A stretch of DNA of 64,000 nt from Ferruginibacter albus (GCF_020042285.1 NZ_CP083388.1:2568001-2632000), one strand, 5' to 3'; positions 1 through 8,744 are shown, numbered from the stretch's first letter. Numbers and translations: made by a program. The notes: generated from the letters alone by a model not told the origin.

Positions 1-124
1 TAATTTAAGAAGTAGTACCTAACAATTCAATAGCAAAAACGACATTTTTACCGATTTTAAGCTCATAAAAAGACTTTTTGTCTTAAAAAATTGACAAACA
101 CAGACAATTCGTTTCACTTTTTAC

Positions 125-149
125 AGATGGAATAGCATTTGTTCCATCT
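125..149 (+). promoter_or_regulatory. Inverted repeat and promoter-like element upstream of hsp20
   Basis: AGATGGAA (125-132) and TTCCATCT (142-149) form a perfect 8-bp inverted repeat with a 9-nt loop, 42 nt before the hsp20 start. The left arm also starts a TGG-N8-TTG arrangement (128-141) with the same spacing as an element upstream of dnaK in this window. It could be an operator, a leader hairpin or a sigma-54-like promoter; the sequence does not decide which. Confidence 0.45.
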
Positions 150-191
150 ACTACGTAAACAAAAATTCTAAAATTTAAAAGTATAATAGCT

Positions 192-623
192 ATGACACTC
201 GTGAAAGTAAACAACCCGCTTAGCAGAACATTTGATGGTTTTGTAAATGATTTCTTTAATGACTTACCCGGCAGACAATTACATAATGGACATTTTGGTT
301 TCCCCCCGGTGAACATTACTGAAAAAGAAAACGCTTATAATTTGGAAGTAGCAGCACCAGGTTGGCAAAAAGAAAACTTTAATGTGAAACTGGATGGTAA
401 TTTGTTAACCATCAGCGCAGAAAAGAAAGAAGAAACTAAAGATGAAACTGCTAAAGTGATTCGTAAAGAATTTAAAAGCAAATCGTTCAAACGCAGCTTT
501 ACTGTTGATGAAAACATTAATGCTGAAAACATAAGCGCTAAATATGAAAACGGTGTTTTACAGGTAGAGCTTCCTAAAAAAGAAGTAGTAAAACCAAGCG
601 CTAAAGAAATTTCAATTCAATAA
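192..623 (+). CDS. Small heat shock protein, Hsp20/alpha-crystallin family
   Basis: The 143-residue protein is an ATP-independent holdase that should bind unfolding proteins in the cytoplasm and pass them to DnaK-type refolding machinery. The N-terminal ~35 residues are variable and Phe-rich (FDGFVNDFF). The alpha-crystallin domain spans about residues 38-130, including the signature ENGVLQVELPKK near the end of the beta-sandwich. The C-terminal ISI tripeptide matches the IxI motif that docks neighbouring subunits in the oligomer. Length is normal for the family. The gene stands alone, with an inverted repeat upstream and a hairpin downstream at 671-696 shared with the convergent arginine decarboxylase gene. 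The start is the first ATG preceding the conserved N-terminus. Confidence 0.95.
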   Translation: MTLVKVNNPLSRTFDGFVNDFFNDLPGRQLHNGHFGFPPVNITEKENAYNLEVAAPGWQKENFNVKLDGNLLTISAEKKEETKDETAKVIRKEFKSKSFKRSFTVDENINAENISAKYENGVLQVELPKKEVVKPSAKEISIQ

Positions 624-670
624 GCAAGCAGTTTTTAAGTTTAAGCATACAGTTAGTTTTGGGAAAAATG

Positions 671-696
671 AAGCCCCGCTTTTTTAAGCGGGGCTT
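671..696. terminator. Hairpin between hsp20 and the convergent arginine decarboxylase gene
   Basis: AAGCCCCGCTT and AAGCGGGGCTT form an 11-bp stem with a TTTT loop. The T-tract is weak on both sides, so it is a probable rather than textbook terminator. Downstream, 718-752 is low-complexity sequence built of TTCAAT(A/G)TTCAA-like units. Confidence 0.7.
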
Positions 697-753
697 AGTA
701 TTTGTATAATTTTAAATGTTCAATATTCAATTCTCAACATTCAATGTTCAATT

Positions 754-2148
754 TTAATATCCCAATATCTTCAACATGCTCTGTGCTGTTTGTTCTTTTG
801 CATACACCCAATCTACCAATTTGCCGTTTTTATCATGCCCAACAATTATGTGCTTGGGCGATGGTATCAAACAGTGTTTAATTCCACCATATCCACTGAT
901 CTGGTCCTGGTAAGCACCGGTATGGAAGAATCCTAACACTAAAGGTTCACCATTTGTCAGCTTAGGAAGAAACACTTCATTGATATGTTCTTCAGAATCG
1001 TAGTAATCATGACTATCACAGGTAATACCGCCTAACGTTACCCGCTGGTATTCTTCATTCCATTTATTAATAGGAAGCAGTAAGAATTTTTCACCAATAC
1101 CCCAGGTATCAGGCAATGTAGTAATGAAAGAAGAATCGATCATGTACCAAATCTCACGGTCGTTTTGCATCTTCTGCCCTATCACGCTGTAAATATGCGC
1201 CATGCTTTCTCCAACCGTATAGCTACCAAATTCGGTAAAGATGTGCGGCATTGGAACATTACTTTTCTTGCACGCTACTTTAATGTTGCGTACAATCTCA
1301 TTGATCATGAATTGATAATTATAATCAAATCCCAATGAATGCTTAATAGGGAAACCGCCACCGATATTAATAGAATCCAATTCAGGACAGATCTTTTTCA
1401 GCTGGCAATAAAGGTTGATCACTTTATTCAATTCACTCCAATAATAAATATCATCCTTGATACCTTTATTTAAAAAGATGTGCAACATCTTTAATTGAAA
1501 CCGATCTTCATATCCTTCGATCTCATCTACATAAAATTCCAATACATCTTTTGCACGCATGCCTAACCGTGAGGTATAGAAAGGAAAGGTTGGCTCTTCT
1601 TCCGCTGCTACACGAATACCTAACTTGAAAGGAACTTTTACCGTTTTTTTATAATTACGTAATTCCTCTTTATTATCTAAAATGGGAATAACATTTTTAA
1701 AGCCTGTGTTCAACAACCGTGCAATGCGGCTGGTATAAGGCTTTTGCTTATAGCCATTACAAATGATGTACGTGTCTTTGCTTATTTTTTTCTTGGCGTA
1801 TAGCTTATTGATGATTTCAATATCATAAGCGTAAGAAGTTTCTAAATGTATATTATGCTTTAAGGCTTCTTCTACTACAAAAGAAAAATGCGAGCTCTTT
1901 GTACAGTAACAATAATTATATTCTCCTTCGTACTTGTGCTTTTTAATTGCAGCTTCAAACATCTTCTTCGCCTTATTGATCTGCATTCCTATTTTAGGCA
2001 AATAGGTAAGCTTCATCGGAGTGCCGTATTTATCAATCAACGCTTTTAGGTCTAAGCCATTAAACTGCAGGTATTCGTTTTTAACTTTAAAGTCTTCTTG
2101 CGGAAAATTAAAGGTTTGATTTACCAGGTCAGTGTAAGTATTGTTCAT
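754..2148 (-). CDS. speA: Biosynthetic arginine decarboxylase (short Bacteroidota form)
   Basis: This 464-residue PLP enzyme of the alanine-racemase-fold (type III) decarboxylases should convert arginine to agmatine and CO2, the first step of agmatine-route polyamine synthesis. The PLP lysine is expected at Lys84 in the segment YCTKSSH. The glycine-rich phosphate-binding stretch NIGGGFP lies near residue 270, and the CDSHDYYD motif near residue 380 fits the catalytic Cys/Asp region contributed across the dimer. It is much shorter than E. coli SpeA (about 660 residues), lacking the inserted and C-terminal helical domains, as is usual in this phylum. Substrate preference for arginine over ornithine, lysine or carboxynorspermidine is inferred from overall resemblance. 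No other polyamine gene is adjacent. Confidence 0.82.
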   Translation of the reverse strand: MNNTYTDLVNQTFNFPQEDFKVKNEYLQFNGLDLKALIDKYGTPMKLTYLPKIGMQINKAKKMFEAAIKKHKYEGEYNYCYCTKSSHFSFVVEEALKHNIHLETSYAYDIEIINKLYAKKKISKDTYIICNGYKQKPYTSRIARLLNTGFKNVIPILDNKEELRNYKKTVKVPFKLGIRVAAEEEPTFPFYTSRLGMRAKDVLEFYVDEIEGYEDRFQLKMLHIFLNKGIKDDIYYWSELNKVINLYCQLKKICPELDSINIGGGFPIKHSLGFDYNYQFMINEIVRNIKVACKKSNVPMPHIFTEFGSYTVGESMAHIYSVIGQKMQNDREIWYMIDSSFITTLPDTWGIGEKFLLLPINKWNEEYQRVTLGGITCDSHDYYDSEEHINEVFLPKLTNGEPLVLGFFHTGAYQDQISGYGGIKHCLIPSPKHIIVGHDKNGKLVDWVYAKEQTAQSMLKILGY

Positions 2149-2208
2149 TGACGTTAAAATGGGTTTTTTAATTCGGGTACAAATGTAGTTGAATGGAACA
2201 TTCTAAAA

Positions 2209-2239
2209 ACAAAACCGGATGTGATTTTTTCACATCCGG
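2209..2239 (-). terminator. Rho-independent terminator of rpmI-rplT
   Basis: CCGGATGTGA and TCACATCCGG form a perfect 10-bp stem (2215-2224/2230-2239). On the minus strand it is followed by TTTTGTTTTT, so it terminates transcription arriving from rplT. Confidence 0.85.
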
Positions 2240-2265
2240 CTGATAGTATCTTTTACAGTAAATAA

Positions 2266-2610
2266 TTATTTAACTGAATCAACTAATTTTTTGAATGTTT
2301 CTGGTTCATTCATAGCTAAGTCAGCTAACACTTTACGATTCAGATCGATCTTTTTAACTGCTAATTTGTGAATGAATTCGCTGTATGTAATACCTTCTGC
2401 TCTTACAGCAGCGTTGATACGTGCAATCCATAAAGCACGGTAGTCGCGTTTTTTAACTTTACGACCAACGTATGCATAAGTTTGTCCTTTTTCAAGAACG
2501 TTTTTAGCAACGGTATATACATTTTTACGTTTACCGTAAAATCCTTTAGCGGCTTTTAATATTCTTTTACGACGGGCTCTGCTGGCAACGGCGTTTACTG
2601 AACGTGGCAT
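2266..2610 (-). CDS. rplT: 50S ribosomal protein L20
   Basis: The 114-residue protein binds 23S rRNA early in large-subunit assembly. The N-terminus ([19 protein letters not shown]) and the segment [16 protein letters not shown] are diagnostic for L20, and the length is standard. It follows rpmI by 42 nt on the same strand and ends just before a strong minus-strand terminator. In many bacteria L20 represses its own operon by binding the leader; whether the rpmI leader here contains an L20 site cannot be judged by eye. Confidence 0.98.
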   Translation of the reverse strand: MPRSVNAVASRARRKRILKAAKGFYGKRKNVYTVAKNVLEKGQTYAYVGRKVKKRDYRALWIARINAAVRAEGITYSEFIHKLAVKKIDLNRKVLADLAMNEPETFKKLVDSVK

Positions 2611-2652
2611 ATCTTAATGTTTTTAAATTTTAATGAATAAAGTTTAACTGAA

Positions 2653-2850
2653 TTATTTCAGTCTCAACAAACGTTTTACAAAATGTAAGTTAGGATCGCT
2701 AACCACACCATCTTTACGCATATTGCGTTTACGCTTGGTTGATTTTTTAGTAAGAATGTGACGTTTGAAAGCCTTTTGAAAGGTAATTTTACCGGTACCG
2801 GTAACTTTAAAGCGCTTTTTTGCGCTTGAGTTGGTTTTAACTTTTGGCAT
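2653..2850 (-). CDS. rpmI: 50S ribosomal protein L35
   Basis: The reading frame is open further upstream, but the conserved L35 N-terminus begins at [15 protein letters not shown], so I place the start at 2850, giving 65 residues, the family's normal length. The protein is strongly basic ([12 protein letters not shown]), as expected for an rRNA-binding protein. It forms a two-gene unit with rplT. Unlike the usual thrS-infC-rpmI-rplT arrangement, infC lies about 3.3 kb away beyond an oppositely oriented peptidase gene, and rpmI has its own promoter box at 2952-2959. The leader contains a small hairpin (GATTTC-CGGT-GAAATC) about 20-40 nt before the start. Confidence 0.97.
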   Translation of the reverse strand: MPKVKTNSSAKKRFKVTGTGKITFQKAFKRHILTKKSTKRKRNMRKDGVVSDPNLHFVKRLLRLK

Positions 2851-2951
2851 TATATAACTTGTTATAGTTACTCCCTGCTGGCGGATTTCACCGGAAATCG
2901 CTTTTTGAGCCATGTGGGAAATGTGTAAAAAGAGAACTTCTTTTCGGGCGG

Positions 2952-2959
2952 CAAAGGTA
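2952..2959 (-). promoter_or_regulatory. Candidate Bacteroidota -7 box for rpmI-rplT
   Basis: TACCTTTG on the minus strand matches the TAnnTTTG -7 consensus and lies about 100 nt upstream of the L35 start. No clear -33 element is seen. It would give an approximately 95-nt leader and let rpmI-rplT be transcribed separately from thrS-infC. Confidence 0.55.
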
Positions 2960-3002
2960 ATGAGTTTAATTGATAATTAGTAATTAATACTGGAAAAATT
3001 TG

Positions 3003-3121
3003 GGGCTGTGAGCTTTAGGCGCTTATCAACAGCTGTTCGGTCTGTCCGCTGCAAGTCCGACACAGCCCAACGCACAGGTCTTCAGCGGGCTTTCCGCTTC
3101 CATCCCGCAGCCTGTCGACAG
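3003..3121. repeat. Palindrome-rich dispersed-repeat-type element
   Basis: GGGCTGTG (3003-3010) pairs with CACAGCCC (3061-3068); the loop contains the palindrome AACAGCTGTT. A second part has GCGGG/CCCGC arms, and the element ends in the palindrome CTGTCGACAG (3112-3121). Two related units, TGTCCGCTGCAAGTCC and CTTTCCGCTTCCATCC, occur inside. It resembles structured intergenic repeats common in this phylum. The surrounding gap 2914-3357 otherwise holds only the rpmI promoter and leader, a further short hairpin repeat (3150-3176) and the peptidase promoter. Confidence 0.5.
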
Positions 3122-3149
3122 ATATAATAAATCGGCTTTTTTAAATTAA

Positions 3150-3176
3150 GTCAGTCTTTTCCACGCTCAGACTGAC
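3150..3176. repeat. Short hairpin repeat, copy A (GTCAGTCT...AGACTGAC)
   Basis: A perfect 8-bp stem with an 11-nt loop. Related copies lie at 39262-39288 and 40482-40508. The loop-to-right-arm stretch (GCTCAGACTGACAG) resembles the CTTCGACAAGCTCAGGCTGACA-type repeat widespread in Bacteroidota. Confidence 0.5.
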
Positions 3177-3333
3177 AGGCATATTATTGTTAAAATAGGC
3201 GGAAATACAAAAATAGCTTTGCTACTACTTTTATTTTCAATGCTTATACTCTTGTCAGGCGAGCTTGAGTAAGCCATTATAATACTATTTAAACCGCTCA
3301 ACCAATTCTTTTACTCCATAATTATTTACTCCA

Positions 3334-3341
3334 TAAATTTG
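3334..3341 (+). promoter_or_regulatory. Candidate -7 box for the M13 peptidase gene
   Basis: TAAATTTG fits TAnnTTTG. It lies only 16 nt before the ATG, implying a very short leader. A direct repeat TTTACTCCATAA overlaps and precedes it. Confidence 0.4.
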
Positions 3342-3357
3342 AAAAAACTACCATCTT

Positions 3358-5376
3358 ATGCATAAAGTCTTACTAACACTTTTGCTTGTATCTCTTTTAT
3401 CTACAGCAAGCTTTTCTCAAAGTACTAAACCAATTGATTTAAAAGACCTCAGCCCAACTATAAAACCAAGTGACAATTTTTTTGATTACGTAAACAAAAA
3501 GTGGATGGACAGCACCGCCATTCCGCCATCAAAATTATTCTGGGGCAGCTTTGCTGTTATTGATGAAGAAAAAACCAAAATTGTAAAAACCATATTACAG
3601 GATGCAGCCAAAAACAGCATGGTATCAAGAAATAATCAATTGCTGGGAGATTTTTATACAAGTGGTATGGATAGTGCAGGAATAGAAAAGTTAGGATTTA
3701 CTCCAATTAAAAAAGATCTGGAGGAGATTGCTGCAACAAAAACGTTGGATGATATTATAAACCTTATTGCAACAGAACGTACTAAAGGCATTGCCAATCC
3801 GCTATTTGATTTTTCCATTGAAATAGACAATAAAGAAACCACACAATATGTCCCCTTTCTGCGCCAGGGCGGACTTACATTACCCGATAAAGATTATTAT
3901 CTGAAATCAGACGAAAGAACGGTAGCCATCCGCAAAGCATACCTGTCTTATGTAATCGACATGTTTAAATTAATTGGCGATGATTCAACAACTGCAATCA
4001 ACAAAGCCAACGCCATTCTTGAATTAGAAACAAAACTGGCAACACATCATTTCAGTAAAGTAGAATTAAGAGACCCTCATAAAATTTACAATAAATTTTA
4101 TGAGGGTGATCTCAGCAAAACAACTCCTCATCTTGATTGGAAAATATTGTTTGCTAAAATGCTGATAACAGCTAAACAGGATAGTTTGGTGGTAAACAAT
4201 CCCGGGTTCTTTCAATTTGCAGACAGTGTGTTAGCAGTAACTCCTGTCAGCACATTACAAACTTATCTTCAATGGAATATTATTAAAAACGCAGCACCTT
4301 ATTTAAGCGCTGATTTTGTAAATCGTCGTTTTATTTTTAATAAAGCAGTAACCGGGCAAAAAGAGTTATCGCCCCGCTGGCAACGCACCAGTAATTTAGT
4401 AGATGGCAGCTTAGGCGATATTATAGGCCAGGTATATGTTACCAATTATTTTAAGCCCGAAGCAAAACAGCGCATGATAGCTTTGGTAAATAACTTACAG
4501 GAAACATTTGCAGAAAGGATACAACAGTTAGACTGGATGAGCGATGCTACAAAACAAAAAGCATTGGCAAAGCTGGAAGCAATGGGTAAAAAAATAGCCT
4601 ATCCGGATAAATGGAAGACATATGATGGTGTTGTCATTAATAAATTTGATCTTTTAGGAAACGTGCGCCGTTGCAGCGAATGGAATTATCAATACCGTGC
4701 AAAAAAATTAGGAACAAAGGTTGATAAAACCGAATGGGGAACCACGCCGCAAACCGTAAATGCTTTTTATGCTCCGTCATCAAACGACATTATTTTTCCG
4801 GCAATTATTTTACAACCTCCTTTCTTCAATTTCACGGCAGATGATGCTGTTAACTATGGGGCAATCGGCAGTGTGATCGGACATGAAATGACGCACGGCT
4901 TTGATGATGAAGGAAGACAATTTGATCTGAACGGGAACTTAAACGATTGGTGGACGGAAGAAGATGCTACAAAATTTAAATCGTATGCTGATAAAGTAGC
5001 GGATGAATACGATGCGTTTACAGTAATGGACAGCTTGCATGTAAATGGCAAACTGACCTTAGGCGAAAATATTGCCGATCTTGGCGGTTTGAATATTGCC
5101 TATGCAGCTTTTAAAAAAACACCACAGGGAAAATCAACACAAAAAATTGATGGTTTAACCCCCGACCAACGTTTCTTTATGGGCTTTGCACAAGTATGGA
5201 GAATAAAAGTTGTACAGCAAATGATGGCGCAATTAATTGTTATCGATCCGCACTCTCCTTCTAAGTATAGAGTAAACGGCGTTGTAAATAATTTGGATGC
5301 ATTTTACAAAGCATTCGATGTTAAACCGGGCGATAAAATGTATAAGCCGGAAAAGGAAAGAATAAAGATCTGGTAA
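3358..5376 (+). CDS. M13 family zinc metallopeptidase (neprilysin/PepO-like)
   Basis: The 672-residue protein is an exported oligopeptidase of the M13 family. A signal peptide (about residues 1-20, ending SFSQ, no lipobox) points to the periplasm. The zinc site is complete: HEMTH with His509, Glu510 and His513, and the third ligand in ENIADLGG (Glu570, with Asp574). NAFY near residue 465 and the C-terminal segment DPHSPSKYRVNG are also family hallmarks. Length matches bacterial M13 enzymes, which cut peptides of limited size. It is transcribed against thrS-infC and rpmI-rplT and sits between those two units, unlike the usual contiguous order. The substrate is unknown. Confidence 0.95.
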   Translation: MHKVLLTLLLVSLLSTASFSQSTKPIDLKDLSPTIKPSDNFFDYVNKKWMDSTAIPPSKLFWGSFAVIDEEKTKIVKTILQDAAKNSMVSRNNQLLGDFYTSGMDSAGIEKLGFTPIKKDLEEIAATKTLDDIINLIATERTKGIANPLFDFSIEIDNKETTQYVPFLRQGGLTLPDKDYYLKSDERTVAIRKAYLSYVIDMFKLIGDDSTTAINKANAILELETKLATHHFSKVELRDPHKIYNKFYEGDLSKTTPHLDWKILFAKMLITAKQDSLVVNNPGFFQFADSVLAVTPVSTLQTYLQWNIIKNAAPYLSADFVNRRFIFNKAVTGQKELSPRWQRTSNLVDGSLGDIIGQVYVTNYFKPEAKQRMIALVNNLQETFAERIQQLDWMSDATKQKALAKLEAMGKKIAYPDKWKTYDGVVINKFDLLGNVRRCSEWNYQYRAKKLGTKVDKTEWGTTPQTVNAFYAPSSNDIIFPAIILQPPFFNFTADDAVNYGAIGSVIGHEMTHGFDDEGRQFDLNGNLNDWWTEEDATKFKSYADKVADEYDAFTVMDSLHVNGKLTLGENIADLGGLNIAYAAFKKTPQGKSTQKIDGLTPDQRFFMGFAQVWRIKVVQQMMAQLIVIDPHSPSKYRVNGVVNNLDAFYKAFDVKPGDKMYKPEKERIKIW

Positions 5377-5390
5377 TAATTTTTCCAAAT

Positions 5391-5419
5391 AAAAAAGAGA
5401 GAAGCCACGCTTCTCTCTT
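5391..5419 (-). terminator. Terminator ending the minus-strand non-coding unit
   Basis: AAGAGAGAAGC (5395-5405) and GCTTCTCTCTT (5409-5419) form an 11-bp stem with a 3-nt loop. On the minus strand it runs into TTTTTTATTT; on the plus strand no T-tract follows. It therefore best serves a transcript coming from higher coordinates, although it lies just past the peptidase stop codon. Confidence 0.75.
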
Positions 5420-6006
5420 AAAGTGTTTTTGACTTTCAGAACCTTGTTTTCATTTGGGCTCAGGACTTCAGTCAAATCTTTTCTTGTAATAACATGTGTT
5501 TTTCAATCATTGGTTTAGCAAGGCCAAATACTTTAAGAGGCATCTTACTTCATAGGTTACGTTTATCCTACTCACGGGCACGGACTAAAAACCGGTTTTT
5601 TCAAAATTGGATTTTCAAAATTTTTCATTGGTCTGGATTCAATTTCAATGGATACGTTTTCAATTGCTTTCGGATTTGGTTTTTTCAACGGATACCGGCT
5701 AAAAACGGGCTTTCTAATTTGGATCGTCCTGGTTTTTCATAAGAACATGGATCCTGGATCTTGAATTTTAAGTTTTTAGTTTTCATCGGTTTGGATTGGG
5801 CTTTCAGTTTGAACATTGGTTTTTGGTTTTTCAATATTGGATCTTTAAAGTGAAATAGCCGATTACAGTTTTTTTAGGTACGTTTTAAAAAGGTTCTTTA
5901 CGGATGTTGGATTTTGATCATGGATTTTAAAGTTCTAAACATCGTAACCGGCTATTTCAACTTTCATTTGGACTGTAGTTCATGTGTTGTTCTTATCATC
6001 AATATT
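5391..6006 (-). ncRNA. Candidate orphan non-coding RNA of about 615 nt
   Basis: The unit begins at a TATCTTTG promoter box (6013-6020) and ends in an intrinsic terminator (5391-5419). It is separated from infC by infC's own terminator. I find no convincing reading frame on the minus strand. The predicted transcript is A- and C-rich, G-poor, and studded with GAAAAACCA, GAAAGCCC and AAATCCAA-like stretches. Near its 5' end, TGAAATAGCCGGTTAC pairs with GTAATCGGCTATTTCA (arms at plus 5940-5955 and 5858-5873, one G-U pair) around a ~66-nt loop that contains further complementary segments (ACGATGTT with AACATC-CGT). I do not recognise RNase P RNA, tmRNA, SRP RNA or 6S RNA in it. Confidence 0.45.
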
Positions 6007-6012
6007 GTAACA

Positions 6013-6020
6013 CAAAGATA
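6013..6020 (-). promoter_or_regulatory. Candidate -7 box of the non-coding unit
   Basis: TATCTTTG on the minus strand exactly fits TAnnTTTG. It lies downstream of the infC terminator and upstream of the ORF-less transcript. No clear -33 TTG is present. Confidence 0.5.
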
Positions 6021-6132
6021 GAGTGAGGGAAAAGCCTTTTTTGTAGTAAACGACATTGATATTTGTCTTATTTAAACTACACGCTCTTGATCTACATCAA
6101 GACGATTTTTATGTAGGATTAATTCTATAAAT

Positions 6133-6160
6133 AAAAAAAGAGAAGCAGTTTGCTTCTCTT
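6133..6160 (-). terminator. Terminator of thrS-infC
   Basis: AAGAGAAGC (6138-6146) and GCTTCTCTT (6152-6160) form a 9-bp stem, followed on the minus strand by a run of seven Ts. It ends the thrS-infC transcript about 25 nt past the infC stop. The stem shares the GAGAAGC core with the terminator at 5391-5419. Confidence 0.88.
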
Positions 6161-6184
6161 TCAATTGAATATCAATACAATTAT

Positions 6185-6760
6185 TTATTTTTTCTTTTGA
6201 CTTTTAGGAGCCAGCATCACCTGCATACGCTTACCTTCCATCTTAGGCATTCCTTCTAATGCACCAATATCTTTTAAGCGATCTGCAAATTTTAATAATA
6301 ATAATTCTCCTCTTTCCTTGAACATGATAGCGCGCCCTTTAAACTGTACATGTGCTTTTACTTTATTACCATCCTGCAGGAATTTCTCTGCATGCTTGGT
6401 TTTAAATTCAAAGTCGTGATCGTCTGTATTGGGAGTAAAGCGAACTTCTTTTACCTCACTGGTTTTGGAATTTGCTTTTACTTCCTTTTCCTTCTTCTTT
6501 TTATCGTATAAGAATTTGTTATAGTCGATGATCTTACAAACAGGGGGATCTGCGGTGGGAGATATTTCTACAAGATCGAGCGCTTGATCCTGTGCCATCT
6601 TTAAAGCTTCCTGCGTAGGATAAACACCTACTGTTACATTATCGCCAACCAAACGTACCTGCGGTACTCTGATCATGTGGTTGGTACGGTGTTCCTGTTG
6701 TTGTTCTTTTCTGAATCGAGGGTTAAAGCCACCTCTGTTTTGATTCGGTATAAATGCCAT
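6185..6760 (-). CDS. infC: Translation initiation factor IF-3
   Basis: The 191-residue protein binds the 30S subunit and checks start-codon and initiator-tRNA pairing. The N-terminal domain (about residues 25-100) contains VRLVGDNVTVGVYPTQEAL and LVEISPTADPPVCKIIDY, both typical of IF-3; the C-terminal domain includes VRFTPNTDDHDFEFK and ends with a basic tail. It begins with ATG, 43 nt after thrS on the same strand, and the pair shares one terminator. A ~25-residue N-terminal extension rich in Asn, Arg and Gln precedes the family core. Confidence 0.97.
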   Translation of the reverse strand: MAFIPNQNRGGFNPRFRKEQQQEHRTNHMIRVPQVRLVGDNVTVGVYPTQEALKMAQDQALDLVEISPTADPPVCKIIDYNKFLYDKKKKEKEVKANSKTSEVKEVRFTPNTDDHDFEFKTKHAEKFLQDGNKVKAHVQFKGRAIMFKERGELLLLKFADRLKDIGALEGMPKMEGKRMQVMLAPKSQKKK

Positions 6761-6803
6761 TAATAGATTTTAGTTAAAAATTTTGTTTTAAAGTTATACA
6801 AAT

Positions 6804-8744
6804 TTATTCAAACGCCTTTCGGCTTGCTACTTCTTCCCTGATCATTTCAATAAATTCAGCAATAGTTTGTACTCCGATATCACCTTTCCCCTGCCTTCTT
6901 ACTGCTGCTTTGTTTTCATTTACTTCTTTTTCTCCGATCACTAACATATAAGGGATCTTGGCCAGTTCAGTATCACGTATCTTTTTTCCTATCTTCTCAT
7001 TTCTGTCATCAATCTCTGCACGAATATCTGCATTTTTTAGTTGCTGCAAAACATTTTCGGCATAAGGCAAAAATTTATCGCTGATAGGCAAAAGCTTTAC
7101 CTGGGTTGGTGTTAACCATAATGGGAATTTACCGGCGCAGTGCTCTGTCAATACAGCAATAAAACGCTCCATGCTTCCAAAAGGCGCACGGTGTATCATT
7201 ACAGGACGGTGCTTGGCATTGTCTTCTCCAATATAAGTAAGATCAAAACGTTCCGGCAAATTATAATCAACCTGTATCGTTCCTAATTGCCATTTACGAC
7301 CAATGGCATCACGCACCATAAAATCTAATTTAGGACCGTAGAAAGCAGCTTCGCCATATTCAATCACCGTATTCAATCCTTTCTCTGCAGCGGCTTCTAT
7401 AATTGATTGCTCTGCAATAGTCCAGTTTTCTTCACTGCCAATGTATTTGCTTCTGTCATCTTTATCACGCAAAGAAATCTGCGCAGTGTAATCTGTAAAG
7501 CTTAATGATTTAAAAACATATAACACCAGGTCGATCACTTTTTTAAATTCCTCTTTCACCTGTGATGGCATGCAAAATAAATGCGCATCATCCTGGGTAA
7601 ATCCTCTTACCCTTGTTAAACCGTGTAACTCGCCATGTTGCTCATAACGATACACAGTTCCAAACTCCGCCAAACGTAAAGGCAGGTCTTTATAACTACG
7701 TGGCGATGTTTTATAAATTTCGCAATGATGCGGACAGTTCATCGGTTTTAAAAAGAATTCCTCCCCTTCCTGTGGTGTATGAATCGGTTGAAAACTATCC
7801 TTGCCATATTTTTCATAATGCCCGGATGTTACATATAAATTTTTATGCCCGATGTGTGGAGTAATTACCGGAAGATACCCCGATTCAATTTGTGCTTTTT
7901 GTAAGAACTGCTGTAAACGTTCACGCAACATAGCGCCTTTGGGCAACCATAAAGGCAAACCCATTCCTACTTTCTCAGAAAAAGCAAATAATTCCAACTC
8001 TTTTCCCAGTTTACGGTGATCACGTTTCTTTGCTTCTTCCAATAAAACCAAATATTCATCCAATTCTTTTTGCGATGGGAATGTTACACCATAGATACGT
8101 GTCAACATTTTATTTTTTTCATCACCCTTCCAGTAAGCACCGGCAATATTGGTTAGTTTGATCCCTTTTATAAACCCGGTATTAGGAATATGCGGACCAC
8201 GACATAAATCGGTAAAATTGCCTTGAGTATATAAAGTGATGTTGCCATCTTCCAGGTTACTTAACAGGTCTAATTTATACTCATCGCCTTTTTCAGTAAA
8301 ATAATTTATTGCATCTGTTTTAGAGATCTCTTTTCGTTGAAACACCTCATTTTGTTTTGCCAATTCAGCCATTTTCACTTCCAGCTTGCGCAGATCTTCT
8401 TCTTCGATTTTATTATCGCCCAGGTCAATATCATAATAAAAACCCGTTTCCAATGGCGGACCAACCCAAAACTTAACGCCCGGGAACATTGATTCAATAG
8501 CTTCTGCCATTAAATGCGCAGAAGAATGCCAAAAGGTTGATTTCCCTGCAATATCATTCCAGGTTAATAATTGTACCGATGAATCTGTATTAATTGGTCT
8601 GCTCAGATCCCATATCTGCCCGTTTACATTCGCAGCCAACACTTTTCTTGCCAAACCTTCGCTAATAGATTTTGCAATATCATAAGAAGTTGTTCCTTGC
8701 TGATATTCTCTTATCGAACCGTCCGGCAGTGTGATCTTTATCAT
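6804..8744 (-). CDS. thrS: Threonyl-tRNA synthetase
   Basis: The 646-residue class II synthetase charges tRNA-Thr. Domains in order: TGS domain (residues 1-60), editing/SAD domain with [10 protein letters not shown] near residue 75, catalytic core with motif 2 ([18 protein letters not shown]) and the zinc-binding MNCPHHC segment, motif 3 ending in [10 protein letters not shown], and the C-terminal anticodon-binding domain from about residue 540. Length is standard. It is the first gene of the thrS-infC unit and is divergent from a secreted-protein gene at 8846. The ATG at 8744 directly begins the TGS domain. Confidence 0.98.
   Translation of the reverse strand: MIKITLPDGSIREYQQGTTSYDIAKSISEGLARKVLAANVNGQIWDLSRPINTDSSVQLLTWNDIAGKSTFWHSSAHLMAEAIESMFPGVKFWVGPPLETGFYYDIDLGDNKIEEEDLRKLEVKMAELAKQNEVFQRKEISKTDAINYFTEKGDEYKLDLLSNLEDGNITLYTQGNFTDLCRGPHIPNTGFIKGIKLTNIAGAYWKGDEKNKMLTRIYGVTFPSQKELDEYLVLLEEAKKRDHRKLGKELELFAFSEKVGMGLPLWLPKGAMLRERLQQFLQKAQIESGYLPVITPHIGHKNLYVTSGHYEKYGKDSFQPIHTPQEGEEFFLKPMNCPHHCEIYKTSPRSYKDLPLRLAEFGTVYRYEQHGELHGLTRVRGFTQDDAHLFCMPSQVKEEFKKVIDLVLYVFKSLSFTDYTAQISLRDKDDRSKYIGSEENWTIAEQSIIEAAAEKGLNTVIEYGEAAFYGPKLDFMVRDAIGRKWQLGTIQVDYNLPERFDLTYIGEDNAKHRPVMIHRAPFGSMERFIAVLTEHCAGKFPLWLTPTQVKLLPISDKFLPYAENVLQQLKNADIRAEIDDRNEKIGKKIRDTELAKIPYMLVIGEKEVNENKAAVRRQGKGDIGVQTIAEFIEMIREEVASRKAFE

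Noticed and set aside
5494-5742. 82-codon plus-strand frame between the M13 peptidase and infC
   Set aside because: Composition is Phe/Arg/Trp-rich, with no recognisable domain and no start context; it lies antisense to the candidate non-coding RNA.
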